DNA of 64,000 nucleotides from Aliiroseovarius sp. M344. Its GTDB lineage: Bacteria > Pseudomonadota > Alphaproteobacteria > Rhodobacterales > Rhodobacteraceae. How positions within the stretch are numbered: the first letter of the stretch is position 1; each line of letters begins with the position of its first letter. The notes under the pieces are model-generated. The model saw only the letters and a program-made list of their open reading frames with translations, made no database searches and had not been told where the DNA came from. Shown here in pieces: positions 1 through 9,292 of this stretch. The stretch is taken from positions 1,116,001 to 1,180,000 of the forward strand of contig NZ_CP081153.1 of NCBI RefSeq assembly GCF_025140835.1, read 5' to 3'. The position numbers and the translations under genes were made by a program.

Positions 1-588
1 GCGTTGTTTTTGGTCTATGGCGTGCGGCTTTCGGGCCATTCGCTGCCCCGCAAACTCATGCCATTGACGACCATCGGTTATGCAGCGCCCGGCGCCGTGT
101 TGGGGATCGGGATCCTGATCCCTATGGCCGCAACTGACAACGCTTTGGCCGACGGTGTTCTGGCTTTGACCGGTTGGGATCCCGGCTTGATGATGACCGG
201 CACAGCTTTCGCGGTCATCTACGCCTATTGTGTGCGCTTCTTTGCTATCGCGCAGGGGGCTGCTGACGCCGCGATCGAACGTGTTTCGCCCAACCTGCCG
301 ATGGCCGCCCGATCATTGGGCCGCTCTGCCCGTGGGGCCTTGTCCGAGGTTTACGTGCCGCTCATCCGAAGCTCAGTTGGCACAGCGCTGCTTTTGGTGT
401 TTGTGGATAGCGTAAAAGAGCTACCCGCAACCCTGCTTCTGCGCCCCTTCAACTACGGCACGTTGGCCACGCGCGTCTACGAGCAAGCCTCGCTTGAGCA
501 ATTGGGGCAAGCCGCGCCACCAGCGCTCATGGTCATCGCCGTCGGTCTGTGCGCGGTGGCCTTGATGGCACGCGCCAGTCGTAGCTAA
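1..588 (+). CDS. ABC transporter permease, ferric-iron type (3' part)
   Basis: The reading frame is open at the left edge, so the true start lies upstream. What remains is the C-terminal part of a binding-protein-dependent inner-membrane permease. It has several hydrophobic segments, and the EAA-like cytoplasmic loop (AARSLGRSARGALSEVYVPL, about residues 100-119) that contacts the ATPase. The following stretch containing KELPATLLLRP is typical of the second half of FbpB/ThiP-type iron or thiamine permeases. It ends at TAA 586-588. Substrate is inferred from family resemblance only; the partner binding protein and ATPase are outside the window. Confidence 0.8.
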   Translation, partial: ALFLVYGVRLSGHSLPRKLMPLTTIGYAAPGAVLGIGILIPMAATDNALADGVLALTGWDPGLMMTGTAFAVIYAYCVRFFAIAQGAADAAIERVSPNLPMAARSLGRSARGALSEVYVPLIRSSVGTALLLVFVDSVKELPATLLLRPFNYGTLATRVYEQASLEQLGQAAPPALMVIAVGLCAVALMARASRS

Positions 589-635
589 ACCTTTTACTTG
601 AACCCCGTCGCAGAACCCCTTAAATGCGCACCAGT

Positions 636-711
636 GCCCCTATAGCTCAGCTGGTAGAGCAACTGATTTGTAATCAGTAGGTCCGCGGTTCGAGTCCGTG
701 TGGGGGCACCA
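636..711 (+). tRNA. tRNA-Thr (anticodon TGT)
   Basis: A full cloverleaf can be drawn. The acceptor stem GCCCCTA (636-642) pairs with TGGGGGC (701-707), followed by discriminator A and an encoded CCA at 709-711. The anticodon stem ACTGA/TCAGT encloses the loop TTTGTAA, so the anticodon is TGT (Thr). The T arm CGCGG/CCGTG encloses TTCGAGT. It follows the permease gene in the same direction after a 47-base gap. Confidence 0.96.
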
Positions 712-1146
712 CTTTTACATTAAAATCAATATCTTGCGCAAATCTGAGGTGCAGTGGAAACCGCCCCGAGAAATCCGGAATCAGATCGGAAGCGGGTTTT
801 GGACTGCGGCAGGGTGATACGGTCTAGCGAGAGATTCGTTTTGATTTCAAACAGGTGCCGCAACACCGCTATGCCACTGATGGTGGCCGGCCCCAATACA
901 GGAACCAATGGTCATTCGTAGTTGGTTTACCAAATGCAAACCAGTAGACTTCCCTTTGATCCGTCCAATTAAAAGAGATGCCGTGTTCTTACAACTCGCC
1001 AGCGACCGCAGTGCCGGGTAAGCCTGACATTGGCCGCATTGTTTGCAACGACTGGTGCATTCAACAGGCTGGGCTTTCGATCTGACGTGTTAGATGTGCC
1101 CTGTCGAAGGCTTTGCGGTTCGACCGATACATTATATGAATACGCT
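712..1146. other. Intergenic region between tRNA-Thr and the LysR gene
   Basis: About 435 bases without a convincing gene. A 60-codon frame on the minus strand (726-908) has no recognisable domain or ribosome-binding site. The LysR frame stays open upstream to 1030, but that stretch does not look like LysR sequence. The tRNA 3' trailer and the LysR promoter must lie here; no clear terminator was seen. Confidence 0.5.
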
Positions 1147-2025
1147 ATGACTTTTGATCAAATAAAGACCTTCCTGTGGGTGGCGCGGTTGGGGGGCTTT
1201 CGCAAGGCGGCTGATCGGCTCAACCTGTCGCAACCGGCCGTGTCGACCCGTATCTCAAATCTGGAGCAGGAATTGCGCGTGCCTTTGTTTGAGCGCGGTC
1301 GGGGGGAGCTTGTCCTGACGAAACACGGCACGCTTCTGCTTGCCTACGCAGAGCAGATGCTGTTCGTCGAAGAGGAGATCAAGCAGCGCGTCGCAAACCC
1401 ATCCGAAGCAGACGGGCTGTTCCGTGTTGGCGCGTCTGAAACGATAGCACAGGCATGGTTGCCGGACTTTCTGAAGGCCTTCAGTGAGCAATATCCGCGC
1501 GTAAATGTTGATCTTACCGTGGACATATCCATCAATCTGCGCTCGGAACTTCTTGAACGAAAGCTTGATCTTGCGCTTTTGATGGGCCCTGTTTCAGAGT
1601 TCTCGGTCGAGAACGTCGTTTTGCCGCCCTTTGACCTGCACTGGTATCGTTCGACGACAAATCCACAGACCGAATTGAGCAAAATTCCGATCATTTCCTA
1701 TTCGAGCAAGACACGACCTTATCGCGAGCTCATGTCAGAATTATCGCGCCGGATCGGGCCCAAACTCCGTGTCTATACCTCTGCATCGGTGTCGGCGAGT
1801 TTGAAGATGATCGCCGCGGGAATCGCTGTCGGACCCTATCCGCGTGCGTTGGCCAATGATTTTCTGGGGACCGGGCAAATCGTCGAGTTTGATCCGGGCT
1901 TTCGCCCCACGCCACTATCGTTCACGGCGTCGTACTTGTCAGAGCCCCGTAGCTTCCTTGTTGAAAACAGTGCTAAAATCGCCCGCGACGTGGCCGAGGT
2001 CTGGGACAAGACGCATCCAAACTAA
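1147..2025 (+). CDS. LysR family transcriptional regulator
   Basis: A 292-residue LysR-type regulator. The N-terminal winged helix-turn-helix is clear: MTFDQIKTFLWVARLGGFRK, then ADRLNLSQPAVSTRISNLEQ, then LFERGRGELVLTKHG. It is followed by a periplasmic-binding-protein-like effector domain (about residues 90-290). The ATG at 1147 was chosen because LysR homology begins exactly there, although the frame is open further upstream. It lies 97 bases before the DUF1445 gene on the same strand, which heads the 5-oxoproline/TRAP operon, so it is the likely local activator of that operon. The effector is not known; 5-oxoproline is an inference from the neighbours. Confidence 0.88.
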   Translation: MTFDQIKTFLWVARLGGFRKAADRLNLSQPAVSTRISNLEQELRVPLFERGRGELVLTKHGTLLLAYAEQMLFVEEEIKQRVANPSEADGLFRVGASETIAQAWLPDFLKAFSEQYPRVNVDLTVDISINLRSELLERKLDLALLMGPVSEFSVENVVLPPFDLHWYRSTTNPQTELSKIPIISYSSKTRPYRELMSELSRRIGPKLRVYTSASVSASLKMIAAGIAVGPYPRALANDFLGTGQIVEFDPGFRPTPLSFTASYLSEPRSFLVENSAKIARDVAEVWDKTHPN

Positions 2026-2122
2026 ATTCAAAAAAATTTATCGATGGTGATGCATATTGATAATTTGATTGAAGGTGCTGCCCTGTGTGATGATCGCATA
2101 CACACAAGGGGAGCCCAGATTG

Positions 2123-2944
2123 ATGCCAAGATCAGTTTCACATACCGCCTTGGTCGCGTCTTCGGCCGCCGAGGTTAGATCGGCAATTCGGAACAAGTCT
2201 TATGATGGCCATACGGCCGGGCTGGCGGCGGGAAAGCTTCAGTGCAACCTTGCGATACTACCTGAGAAATACGCTCTGGATTTCCTTCGGTTTTGTCAGC
2301 GCAATCCTAAGCCGTGCCCAATCGTGGGTGTCAGCGACACTGGCGACCCGGCCTTGCCGACACTGGGCCATGACATCGACATTCGCACGGACGTCTCAAA
2401 ATACCGGGTATTTCGCAATGGCGCGCTCAGCGAAGAAGTCACCGACATCTCTGATGTTTGGACAGATGACCTTGTAACAGTTGCGCTTGGCTGCTCATTC
2501 ACTTTTGAAAATGCACTTTTGCGCAATGATATCCCGGTTCGGCATATCGAAAAGGGGCTGAACGTTCCGATGTTCCGCACCAACATCGATCTTGTGCCTG
2601 CAGGCCGTTTTGGCGGCAAGATGGTTGTAACCATGCGCCCGATCCCCGAAGCGCAAATTGACCAGACCCGCGAGATTTGCGGGCGATACCCGCAGGCCCA
2701 TGGAGCCCCCATTGCTGTGGGCGATCCCGCGAAAATCGGAATTGCTGATCTGTCGCGCCCCGATTGGGGGGACACGGTCGAGATCAAGCCCGGTGAAATC
2801 CCGGTCTATTGGGCCTGTGGCGTGACCCCACAGAATGTTCTTTTGGCTGCGGACCTTCCAATCTGTATCACCCATTCGCCCGGTCACATGCTGATCGCCG
2901 ATGTTGCGGAAGACGCCGAAACCACAATCCTCACGCATAACTAA
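2123..2944 (+). CDS. DUF1445 (YcsI-type) putative hydro-lyase / D-glutamate cyclase-like
   Basis: A 273-residue protein of the DUF1445 family, recognised by the block AILPEKYALDFLRFCQRNP, the GCSFTFENAL motif and the C-terminal THSPGHMLIADV. The ATG at 2123 follows an AGGGGAG Shine-Dalgarno; an earlier in-frame start at 2069 adds 18 non-homologous residues. Known of the family: Bacillus YcsI sits in the kip/pxp operon, and the vertebrate homologue DGLUCY interconverts D-glutamate and 5-oxo-D-proline. Here it heads an operon with a TRAP transporter and PxpABC. A role in D-glutamate or 5-oxoproline metabolism is therefore likely but not proven by sequence. Confidence 0.85.
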   Translation: MPRSVSHTALVASSAAEVRSAIRNKSYDGHTAGLAAGKLQCNLAILPEKYALDFLRFCQRNPKPCPIVGVSDTGDPALPTLGHDIDIRTDVSKYRVFRNGALSEEVTDISDVWTDDLVTVALGCSFTFENALLRNDIPVRHIEKGLNVPMFRTNIDLVPAGRFGGKMVVTMRPIPEAQIDQTREICGRYPQAHGAPIAVGDPAKIGIADLSRPDWGDTVEIKPGEIPVYWACGVTPQNVLLAADLPICITHSPGHMLIADVAEDAETTILTHN

Positions 2945-2970
2945 AACGACCCAACAAGGAGAAAACGACA

Positions 2971-4002
2971 ATGAAAAATACACTTGCCATTCTTGCAGCC
3001 AGCAGCGCGCTTGCGTTTCCGGCTTTCGCTGAAAACCTGTCCGTGGTGGGAAGCTGGTCCAGCTTGCCGCTGCACAATGAATACGAAGTGCCGTTTTGGG
3101 GCACGACCCTGCCCGAAGCGTCCGGCGGTGACCTGACGGTCGAACTGACCACACATAACCAAATGAGCCTCGGGCTTGGCGATATCTATCCTTTGCTTGG
3201 TCAAGGCGTTTACGATGTGGCGATGACGGTGGCGGACTACGCCGTTGCCGATGCGCCAGAGCTGGAAGGGCTCGATGTGCCGTTGCTGGCGCTGACGGCG
3301 GACGAAGCCCGCGCCATGGTGGATGCCGCGCGTCCTATGGTTACGGACATTTTTCACGACCGCTTCAACGCACATGTGCTGGCCATCGCGCCATACCCAC
3401 CACAGGTCGTCTTCTGTAACCACGAGATTTCTGGTCTTGCCGATCTCGAGGGGCTGAAAGTCCGCGCCTCTGGCCGTATGACCGCTAAACTGCTTGAAGC
3501 ATTGGGTGCCGAAGGCGTGAATGTATCCTTCGCTGAAGTGCCTGGCGCACTGCAGAATGGTGTCGTCGATTGTGCCGTGACCGGCGCCGGTTCGGGATAC
3601 AGCGCGGGTTGGTGGGAAGTGTCCACCCACTTGCTGCCCATCCCCTTGGGTGGCTGGGATTCAGTTGTGACAGCGATCAACCTGGACAAGTGGAACGGTC
3701 TGAGCGCTGACACACAAGCCCTGATCACCAGCGAAGTCGTCAGTGGTTTTGAAGACCCCGCTTGGGCGAGCGCGCAAAACGCGCTGGTCAATGACATTGC
3801 CTGCCTGACAGGCAATGGCGAATGCCCATCGGGTGAAGCCCGGTCCATGACATTGGTTGACGTCAGCGACGCGGATTTCGATCGCGCCCGTGAGATCCTC
3901 ACCAGCGAAGTGCTGCCAGAATGGGCCGAGCGCGCCGGTGGTGACTGGGCTGCACGCTGGAACGACAGCGTTGGCCAAGTTGTCGGCGTGACAATCAACT
4001 AG
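2971..4002 (+). CDS. TRAP transporter substrate-binding protein (DctP type)
   Basis: A 343-residue periplasmic solute receptor. It begins with a signal peptide (MKNTLAILAASSALAFPAFA, cleavage after AFA) behind an AAGGAG ribosome-binding site. The family core is seen around LADLEGLKVRASGRMTAKLL and LEALGAEGVNVSFAEVPGAL, the region carrying the conserved carboxylate-binding arginine. Two pairs of cysteines (VVFCN/VDCAV and IACL/GECP) could form disulfides. It lies directly upstream of the matching membrane subunits. 5-Oxoproline, glutamate or a related acid is the likely ligand because the operon continues into pxpABC; this is inference. Confidence 0.9.
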   Translation: MKNTLAILAASSALAFPAFAENLSVVGSWSSLPLHNEYEVPFWGTTLPEASGGDLTVELTTHNQMSLGLGDIYPLLGQGVYDVAMTVADYAVADAPELEGLDVPLLALTADEARAMVDAARPMVTDIFHDRFNAHVLAIAPYPPQVVFCNHEISGLADLEGLKVRASGRMTAKLLEALGAEGVNVSFAEVPGALQNGVVDCAVTGAGSGYSAGWWEVSTHLLPIPLGGWDSVVTAINLDKWNGLSADTQALITSEVVSGFEDPAWASAQNALVNDIACLTGNGECPSGEARSMTLVDVSDADFDRAREILTSEVLPEWAERAGGDWAARWNDSVGQVVGVTIN

Positions 4003-4028
4003 GACCAGAAACAGGGGACGTACCGAAA

Positions 4029-4577
4029 ATGGAAAGAAAGATGATAGACAGCCTGCGGGCGCTCAACAAAAAGGTGGCGCTGGTCGTTGGCTTTGGTCTT
4101 TTGCTCTGCGCGGCCTTCGTGCTGGCGGACATCATCATGCGCCAGATCGGTACGTCCCTTGGCGGCACAGAGGAGATTGCGGGCTATGCCATGGCGCTCG
4201 CCACGTCTTGGGGCATGTCCTTTACGCTTTTGGAACTGGGCCATGTGCGGATTGATCTGCTTCGGTCCAGATTCCAGAGCTTTTCCAAGGCACTTTTCGA
4301 TGTCTTCTCGATGATCGTGATGTCCGGTGTGGTCATCACAATTGCCATCAAAGCATGGCCCGTGTTGGAACGGTCAATTTCCAACGGCTCGCGGGCCAAC
4401 ACGCCGTTGGAAACGCCGCTGGCTTGGGTGCAACTGCCTTGGTTTGCAGGCTGGGTCTGGTTTGCCGTGATGTCGACCCTGACATCGCTTGCGGCGCTCA
4501 GCCTTCTGCTGAAGCGGCGCCATGAAGAAACCGAAAGTTTTGTCGGCGCATTCGCCGAACAGGAGACACTGCAATGA
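4029..4577 (+). CDS. TRAP transporter small permease (DctQ type)
   Basis: A 182-residue protein with four hydrophobic segments (about 15-38, 50-70, 90-112 and 130-160), the usual layout of the DctQ subunit. The DIIMRQIG motif after the first membrane helix and the SWGMSFTLLELGHVRIDLL stretch are typical. It lies between the receptor and the large permease and overlaps the latter by 4 bases (ATGA at 4574-4577), so translation is probably coupled. It stabilises the DctM channel in the inner membrane. Confidence 0.9.
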   Translation: MERKMIDSLRALNKKVALVVGFGLLLCAAFVLADIIMRQIGTSLGGTEEIAGYAMALATSWGMSFTLLELGHVRIDLLRSRFQSFSKALFDVFSMIVMSGVVITIAIKAWPVLERSISNGSRANTPLETPLAWVQLPWFAGWVWFAVMSTLTSLAALSLLLKRRHEETESFVGAFAEQETLQ

Positions 4578-5857
4578 TCGGCTATATCTCAATCGGCCTT
4601 CTTGGCCTGCTGGCGCTGTCCATTCCTGTCGGTATCGTCCTGTTCCTGCTTGGCTTTGGTATTGACGCATTCTTTTCCAGTTTCCCGCTGACACGAGGGC
4701 TTGGGAACATGGTGTGGTCGGCGTCGAACTCGGCCACCCTGATCGCGATCCCATTCTTCGTGCTGCTGGGCGAAATTCTGGTGCGCAGCGGTATCGCCAC
4801 ACGGACCTATGCCGCCTTGGATCGCTGGGTGTCCTGGCTGCCGGGCGGATTGGTGCATGCCAATGTCGCCACCGCGACAATGTTTTCAGCGACCTCAGGC
4901 TCATCCGTGGCGACAGCAGCCACGGTGGCCACGGTGGCCATGCCACAAGCAGAAAAGCTGGGATATGACCCAAAGCTCTTTTCCGGAGCGATTGCGGCAG
5001 GCGGCACGCTGGGCATCATGATCCCGCCATCAATCAATCTGATCGTCTACGGGTTTCTCACTCAATCCTCGATACCGCAGCTGTTCCTTGCCGGACTGAT
5101 CCCCGGCATCGCCCTCGCGATAGCGTTTATGTTGGTCACGGCGGTCATCTGCACGATCCGGCCTGATTTGGGGGGCGTGCGCCGCACGTTTCCCTTTCCG
5201 CAGATGTTGCGGGCACTTGTCGACCTGATCCCGATCCTGATCCTTTTCGGACTGATTGTCGGATCCATCTACCGCGGTTGGGCCACGCCGACAGAAGCGG
5301 CGGCGGTCGGTGTCGCGGGCGCGTTCCTGATTGCCTTCGCTTTTGGCGGGGTATCGTGGGACATGCTGACACAAAGCCTGACTGGCACCGTCAAGATCAC
5401 CTCTATGATCATGCTGATTGTGATTGGCGCATCCTTCCTGAACTTCACGCTTGCCTCCGCTGGGCTGGGCCGTGAATTGACGACTTTTATGGAGGGGCTC
5501 GGCCTGTCGCCTATTGGCTTTATCCTGGTCGTTGTTGTGCTTTATATCGTGCTGGGTTTCTTCATCGAAACCCTGTCACTCATGGTCGTAACAATCCCCA
5601 TCATCGTGCCCATGGTCGTGGTGCAGGGCTATGATGTGATCTGGTTCGGCATCCTGATGATCGTCTTGATCGAGATGGCTTTGATCACGCCCCCGGTTGG
5701 CCTGAACCTCTACGTGGTGCAGGGCGCGCGGAAATCCGGCAGCTTGAACGAGGTGATGCTGGGCGCGCTTCCCTATTGCCTGACAATGCTTGGCATGGCG
5801 TTCCTGTTGATCGCTTTCCCAAGCATCGCGCTTTTCCTGCCCAAGTTCCTGCAATAA
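4574..5857 (+). CDS. TRAP transporter large permease (DctM type)
   Basis: A 427-residue, highly hydrophobic protein of normal DctM length with about 12 membrane segments. Family signatures include IPFFVLLGEILVRSGI, ATMFSATSGSSVATAATVAT, GGTLGIMIPPSINLIVYG and the C-terminal EMALITPPVGLNLYVVQG. These prolines and glycines build the Na+-coupled elevator transport core. The start overlaps the dctQ stop. pxpA follows after only 6 bases, so transport and catabolism appear to be one transcription unit. Confidence 0.93.
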   Translation: MIGYISIGLLGLLALSIPVGIVLFLLGFGIDAFFSSFPLTRGLGNMVWSASNSATLIAIPFFVLLGEILVRSGIATRTYAALDRWVSWLPGGLVHANVATATMFSATSGSSVATAATVATVAMPQAEKLGYDPKLFSGAIAAGGTLGIMIPPSINLIVYGFLTQSSIPQLFLAGLIPGIALAIAFMLVTAVICTIRPDLGGVRRTFPFPQMLRALVDLIPILILFGLIVGSIYRGWATPTEAAAVGVAGAFLIAFAFGGVSWDMLTQSLTGTVKITSMIMLIVIGASFLNFTLASAGLGRELTTFMEGLGLSPIGFILVVVVLYIVLGFFIETLSLMVVTIPIIVPMVVVQGYDVIWFGILMIVLIEMALITPPVGLNLYVVQGARKSGSLNEVMLGALPYCLTMLGMAFLLIAFPSIALFLPKFLQ

Positions 5858-5863
5858 AGGTAG

Positions 5864-6628
5864 ATGATGCGTATCGATCTTAACTCTGATCTGGGCGAGG
5901 GCTTTGGACCTTGGGCGATGGGCGACGACGCTGAGATGCTGTCGATCGTGACCTCGGCCAATGTGGCCTGCGGCGGCCATGCGAGTGACCCCGAGACCAT
6001 GTTCCACACCCTGTCTTTGGCGAAGGACAGGGGGGTCAATGTGGGGGCTCATCCCGGCTATAATGACCGCGAAGGGTTTGGGCGGCGCGTGATCCCCATG
6101 TCGCCCGCTGAAATTGGCCGCATGTGTGCCGCGCAGATCGGCGCGCTTATGGGCATCGCAGCGCAAGTCGGCGTGCCGGTGACATATGTGAAAGCCCACG
6201 GCGCGCTTGCCAATCTTGCTGCGCGCGACAGGGACGTGGCAGGGGCCATCGTCGCAGCGGTGCAACACATCGACCCCAAACTTGCCATGCTCGCGATTTC
6301 CGGAACGCTGGGGGAGGCCGCCGCCCGTGACGCCAACGCACCGGTGTTTTCGGAAATTTTTGCGGATCGCGGCTACCTGTCATCCGGGCAGCTTGTGCCA
6401 CGGGGGCAGAAGGGCGCGATGATTCATGATGCCAAAGAAGCCGCTGATCGGTTGTTGTCATTTCTTGACAGCGGTTTGATGCCGGTGGTCGACGGTGACC
6501 CGATCAGATTGAACGCGCACTCCATCTGTGTCCACGGGGACTCGGCGGGGGCTGTCGACATGGCGCGCGAAATCCATGCGCGGCTTACGGCGAACGGCGT
6601 TCAGATCACCAGTTTCATGCAGGTTTAG
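5864..6628 (+). CDS. pxpA: 5-oxoprolinase subunit PxpA (LamB/YcsF family)
   Basis: A 254-residue LamB/YcsF protein. The N-terminal signature RIDLNSDLGEGFGPWAMGDD and the metal-site region VACGGHASDPETM are diagnostic, as are NVGAHPGYNDREGFGRR and VKAHGALANLAARD. PxpA is the subunit that, with PxpB and PxpC, performs ATP-dependent opening of 5-oxo-L-proline to L-glutamate in the cytoplasm. It starts with ATGATG behind AAAGG and is followed 8 bases later by pxpB, keeping the standard A-B-C order. Confidence 0.95.
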   Translation: MMRIDLNSDLGEGFGPWAMGDDAEMLSIVTSANVACGGHASDPETMFHTLSLAKDRGVNVGAHPGYNDREGFGRRVIPMSPAEIGRMCAAQIGALMGIAAQVGVPVTYVKAHGALANLAARDRDVAGAIVAAVQHIDPKLAMLAISGTLGEAAARDANAPVFSEIFADRGYLSSGQLVPRGQKGAMIHDAKEAADRLLSFLDSGLMPVVDGDPIRLNAHSICVHGDSAGAVDMAREIHARLTANGVQITSFMQV

Positions 6629-6636
6629 GGGCGCTG

Positions 6637-7326
6637 ATGAAACCTCAGTTCAGGGCCATTGCCGATCATGCCTTGTTGGTGACTTTTGCCGAGGAAATCT
6701 CGGAGGAGGCGCACGCGCACGTCGTCACTTTGGACAAGGCCCTAACTGCCAACGCACCCGACGGGGTGATTGAAACCGTGCCAGCGCTGGTTAACCTTCT
6801 TGTGTCTTTCGATCCGATGCGGACGGACCACCTGACTGTCGAAGCACATGTGCAGTCATGTCTCGATGGTATGGTGAGCCAAGCCATCGCTGGCGTCCAA
6901 CGCACGGTGCAGGTGTGTTATGAGGCTCCCTTTGCACCAGACCTGGCAGCTGTCGCTTCGGCAACCGGACTGTCGCCTGAGGCCGTGATCAATGCGCATC
7001 TTGCGTGCGATTTTCAGGTTCTGATGTACGGGTTTGCACCGGGCTATGCTTATCTCTCAGGCGTGGCAGAGCAGATACAAGTACCACGCAAACGCGCGCC
7101 TGTGCGCGATGTTCCTGCAGGCAGTGTTATCATCGCCGGGCCGCAATGCCTTGTCACAACCTTAACCATGCCGACAGGCTGGTCGATCTTGGGGCGCTCT
7201 CCCACGCCAATCTTCACGGGGGACCCCAACCATCCCTTCCTGTTCGACGTCGGGGATAAAGTGACATTCGAGCGGATCGACAGACCGACCTTTGATCGGC
7301 TCAACAAGGACGTCGTTCATGGCTGA
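6637..7326 (+). CDS. pxpB: 5-oxoprolinase subunit PxpB (KipI family, AHS1 domain)
   Basis: A 229-residue AHS1-domain protein. The diagnostic middle block is QVLMYGFAPGYAYLSGVAEQ followed by VPRKRAPVRDVPAGSVIIAG. The C-terminal GWSILGRSPTPIF also fits. With PxpC it forms the phosphorylating part of 5-oxoprolinase; the Bacillus homologue KipI is also known as an inhibitor of the sporulation kinase KinA. The stop codon overlaps the pxpC start (ATGGCTGA at 7319-7326). Confidence 0.94.
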   Translation: MKPQFRAIADHALLVTFAEEISEEAHAHVVTLDKALTANAPDGVIETVPALVNLLVSFDPMRTDHLTVEAHVQSCLDGMVSQAIAGVQRTVQVCYEAPFAPDLAAVASATGLSPEAVINAHLACDFQVLMYGFAPGYAYLSGVAEQIQVPRKRAPVRDVPAGSVIIAGPQCLVTTLTMPTGWSILGRSPTPIFTGDPNHPFLFDVGDKVTFERIDRPTFDRLNKDVVHG

Positions 7327-8320
7327 TGCAAGCTTCTCGGTCGCGTTTGCAGGCCCTTTGGTCACCGTTCAGGACGCGGGTCGACCTGGCAACATGCGGT
7401 TTGGGGTGTCCGCCTCGGGCCCTATGGATCGACTGGCATTTGACGCCGGTCAGGCCGCTCTTGGCAATGCGCGGGGGCTAAGTGCGATTGAAGTCTCCCT
7501 TGGCGGCCTGATGCTGCAGTGCACTGACGGTGCTGTCACCGTTGCTATAACTGGCGGAGATTTTGTCGTCGAACATGGCGGTCAAAAAACCAGCGCTTGG
7601 ACGATCCTGACGATCAGTAAGGGCGAACGCCTCGCGATCCGCGCTGGAAAATCTGGAAGCTGGGCATATCTGGCCTTTGCCGGCAATGTCGGGGCAGAGA
7701 CCTGGCTGGGCAGTCAGGCAACGCATTCAACGTCAGGTTTTGGCGGGGGCGCATTGCAGGCCGGGCAATCCATCGCAGTTTCCGAGGCCAAAATTCGCGA
7801 TGATCGGCTGGGTGAAATTCCGCGTCCAGACATGAGATACGAAGGCCCCATTCGCGTCGTGACCGGCCCTCAGGACCAGCATTTCGCCAAGGAATCCGTC
7901 GAGTGTTTTGTAACTGACATGTTTAAGGTCACAGATGCCTATGACCGGATGGGCATGCGGTTGAACGGCCCAATTCTGGAATTGGACGGCGCTTTGTCCA
8001 TCCCCTCAGAGCCAATTGTGCGCGGGTCAGTTCAGGTCGCTGGTGATGGCGTTGCAACCGTCCTTCTGGCCGATCATCAAACCACAGGGGGATACCCCAA
8101 AATCGCCACGGTGATTTCTTGTGACACAGACAGGTTGGCGCAGTTTCGTTCCGGCCAGATGGTCCGCTTTACTCCGGTCTCCAGCCAGCAAGCGATCGAC
8201 GATGTCAGGGCCTTCCTGATGCAGAAGGCCAAGTATCTTGATCATATCTCAGTGCCGCGCGGATCACTTGAACAACGCCTGATGCGGGAAAACCTGATCC
8301 ATGGCTGCACATATGACTAA
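7319..8320 (+). CDS. pxpC: 5-oxoprolinase subunit PxpC (KipA family, AHS2 domain)
   Basis: A 333-residue AHS2-domain protein. The signature VTVQDAGRPGNMRFGVSASG, followed by GPMDRLAFDAGQAALGN, lies near the N-terminus. DRMGMRLNGP and the C-terminal LLADHQTTGGYPKIATVISC block are also characteristic. The ATG at 7319 overlaps the end of pxpB by 8 bases; a frame-compatible start at 7292 would add nine non-homologous residues. It closes the uptake and cleavage operon begun by the DUF1445 gene at 2123. No obvious terminator follows. Confidence 0.94.
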   Translation: MADASFSVAFAGPLVTVQDAGRPGNMRFGVSASGPMDRLAFDAGQAALGNARGLSAIEVSLGGLMLQCTDGAVTVAITGGDFVVEHGGQKTSAWTILTISKGERLAIRAGKSGSWAYLAFAGNVGAETWLGSQATHSTSGFGGGALQAGQSIAVSEAKIRDDRLGEIPRPDMRYEGPIRVVTGPQDQHFAKESVECFVTDMFKVTDAYDRMGMRLNGPILELDGALSIPSEPIVRGSVQVAGDGVATVLLADHQTTGGYPKIATVISCDTDRLAQFRSGQMVRFTPVSSQQAIDDVRAFLMQKAKYLDHISVPRGSLEQRLMRENLIHGCTYD

Positions 8321-8387
8321 TCGATGGATCTGCACCCCGCGGTCACGGCGCGTGAAAAAGGGTGGTCAATCGCGCTGCATGGCACGT

Positions 8388-9047
8388 TCATGAAATAACC
8401 GGCAGCGCCACAACACCGTAGGTCAGCGCGATGGCCTTGCCGTTTGTGGGATCAAATGCCTCCATGCGGTACTGGCTGGCAGGGCGCACGCCGCCGATGG
8501 CCGCGAATGTTCCGCACAGCATCGCCGTCCCATCGGTAAAGCCGGCCCCATCGCACAGCTCAGCGAGCGGGCGGATGTTGGCCAAATTGCCTTCCTGATA
8601 AAGAATTTCGCGTCCATCCTCCTCGATCACGCATCTCAGGGTGATGTCATCAAGGTGACCTTTGATCTCGTCAAAGTCCCAAAGCTCGGTCGCGATGGGT
8701 TTTGCACAGGCTTGTTTGGATGCCGCAACCGAATGTCTTTCCAAATCCCGGTCGGTGTGATCGGACGCCAAGCCAAAATATGTCCGCCCGTTGGCTCGCA
8801 CCAGCAAAGGCTCAACTTCACCTGACGTGCTACGCCCCACCACATCGATCGTATTCGCTTGGGTCAAAAGAGAGCTTGCGACACGATAGTAAAGCGGAAC
8901 CTTACTTGGTGGTGCGATGCCCAATGCCGCCAGTTCGTCAATATGGTGCTGGACCGCGTCCATATTTCGACCCGTCCAACCCGCCACAACAACCGAATGG
9001 ATTGTCAGAACTAAGCAGTTGTTGTTATGGCTGAATGCAACATCCAT
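8388..9047 (-). CDS. DUF2848 family protein
   Basis: A 219-residue protein of the DUF2848 family, recognised by VVVAGWTGRNMDAVQHHIDE and PSKVPLYYRVASSLLTQ near the N-terminus. The family resembles fumarylacetoacetate hydrolases, but no reaction can be deduced from the sequence. The ATG at 9047 has a GAGGG ribosome-binding site; another in-frame ATG at 9080 would add eleven residues with no family match. It is transcribed away from the LysR gene at 9293, which suggests that regulator controls it. Confidence 0.82.
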   Translation of the reverse strand: MDVAFSHNNNCLVLTIHSVVVAGWTGRNMDAVQHHIDELAALGIAPPSKVPLYYRVASSLLTQANTIDVVGRSTSGEVEPLLVRANGRTYFGLASDHTDRDLERHSVAASKQACAKPIATELWDFDEIKGHLDDITLRCVIEEDGREILYQEGNLANIRPLAELCDGAGFTDGTAMLCGTFAAIGGVRPASQYRMEAFDPTNGKAIALTYGVVALPVIS

Positions 9048-9292
9048 ATTTCGTGATCCCTCAAAATCTCCTGACGCCAATCAGGTCGTTGGAATGTGGC
9101 TCTTTCGATACAAATAACAGACACCGAGGCTAAGTCATGCAAACCTTTCACACCGCAGGTCTTGCCGCACCGTGTTTTAGGCTGAGCGGGTTGTGCCCAT
9201 CAGGCTTGATGTGGTGAAAATCCACCGGTGGAGCGGGTAAAGCGTTAGCCTTCTGACTTGCGTCGCAGGACCGCGCAACCCATTGTGATCTG

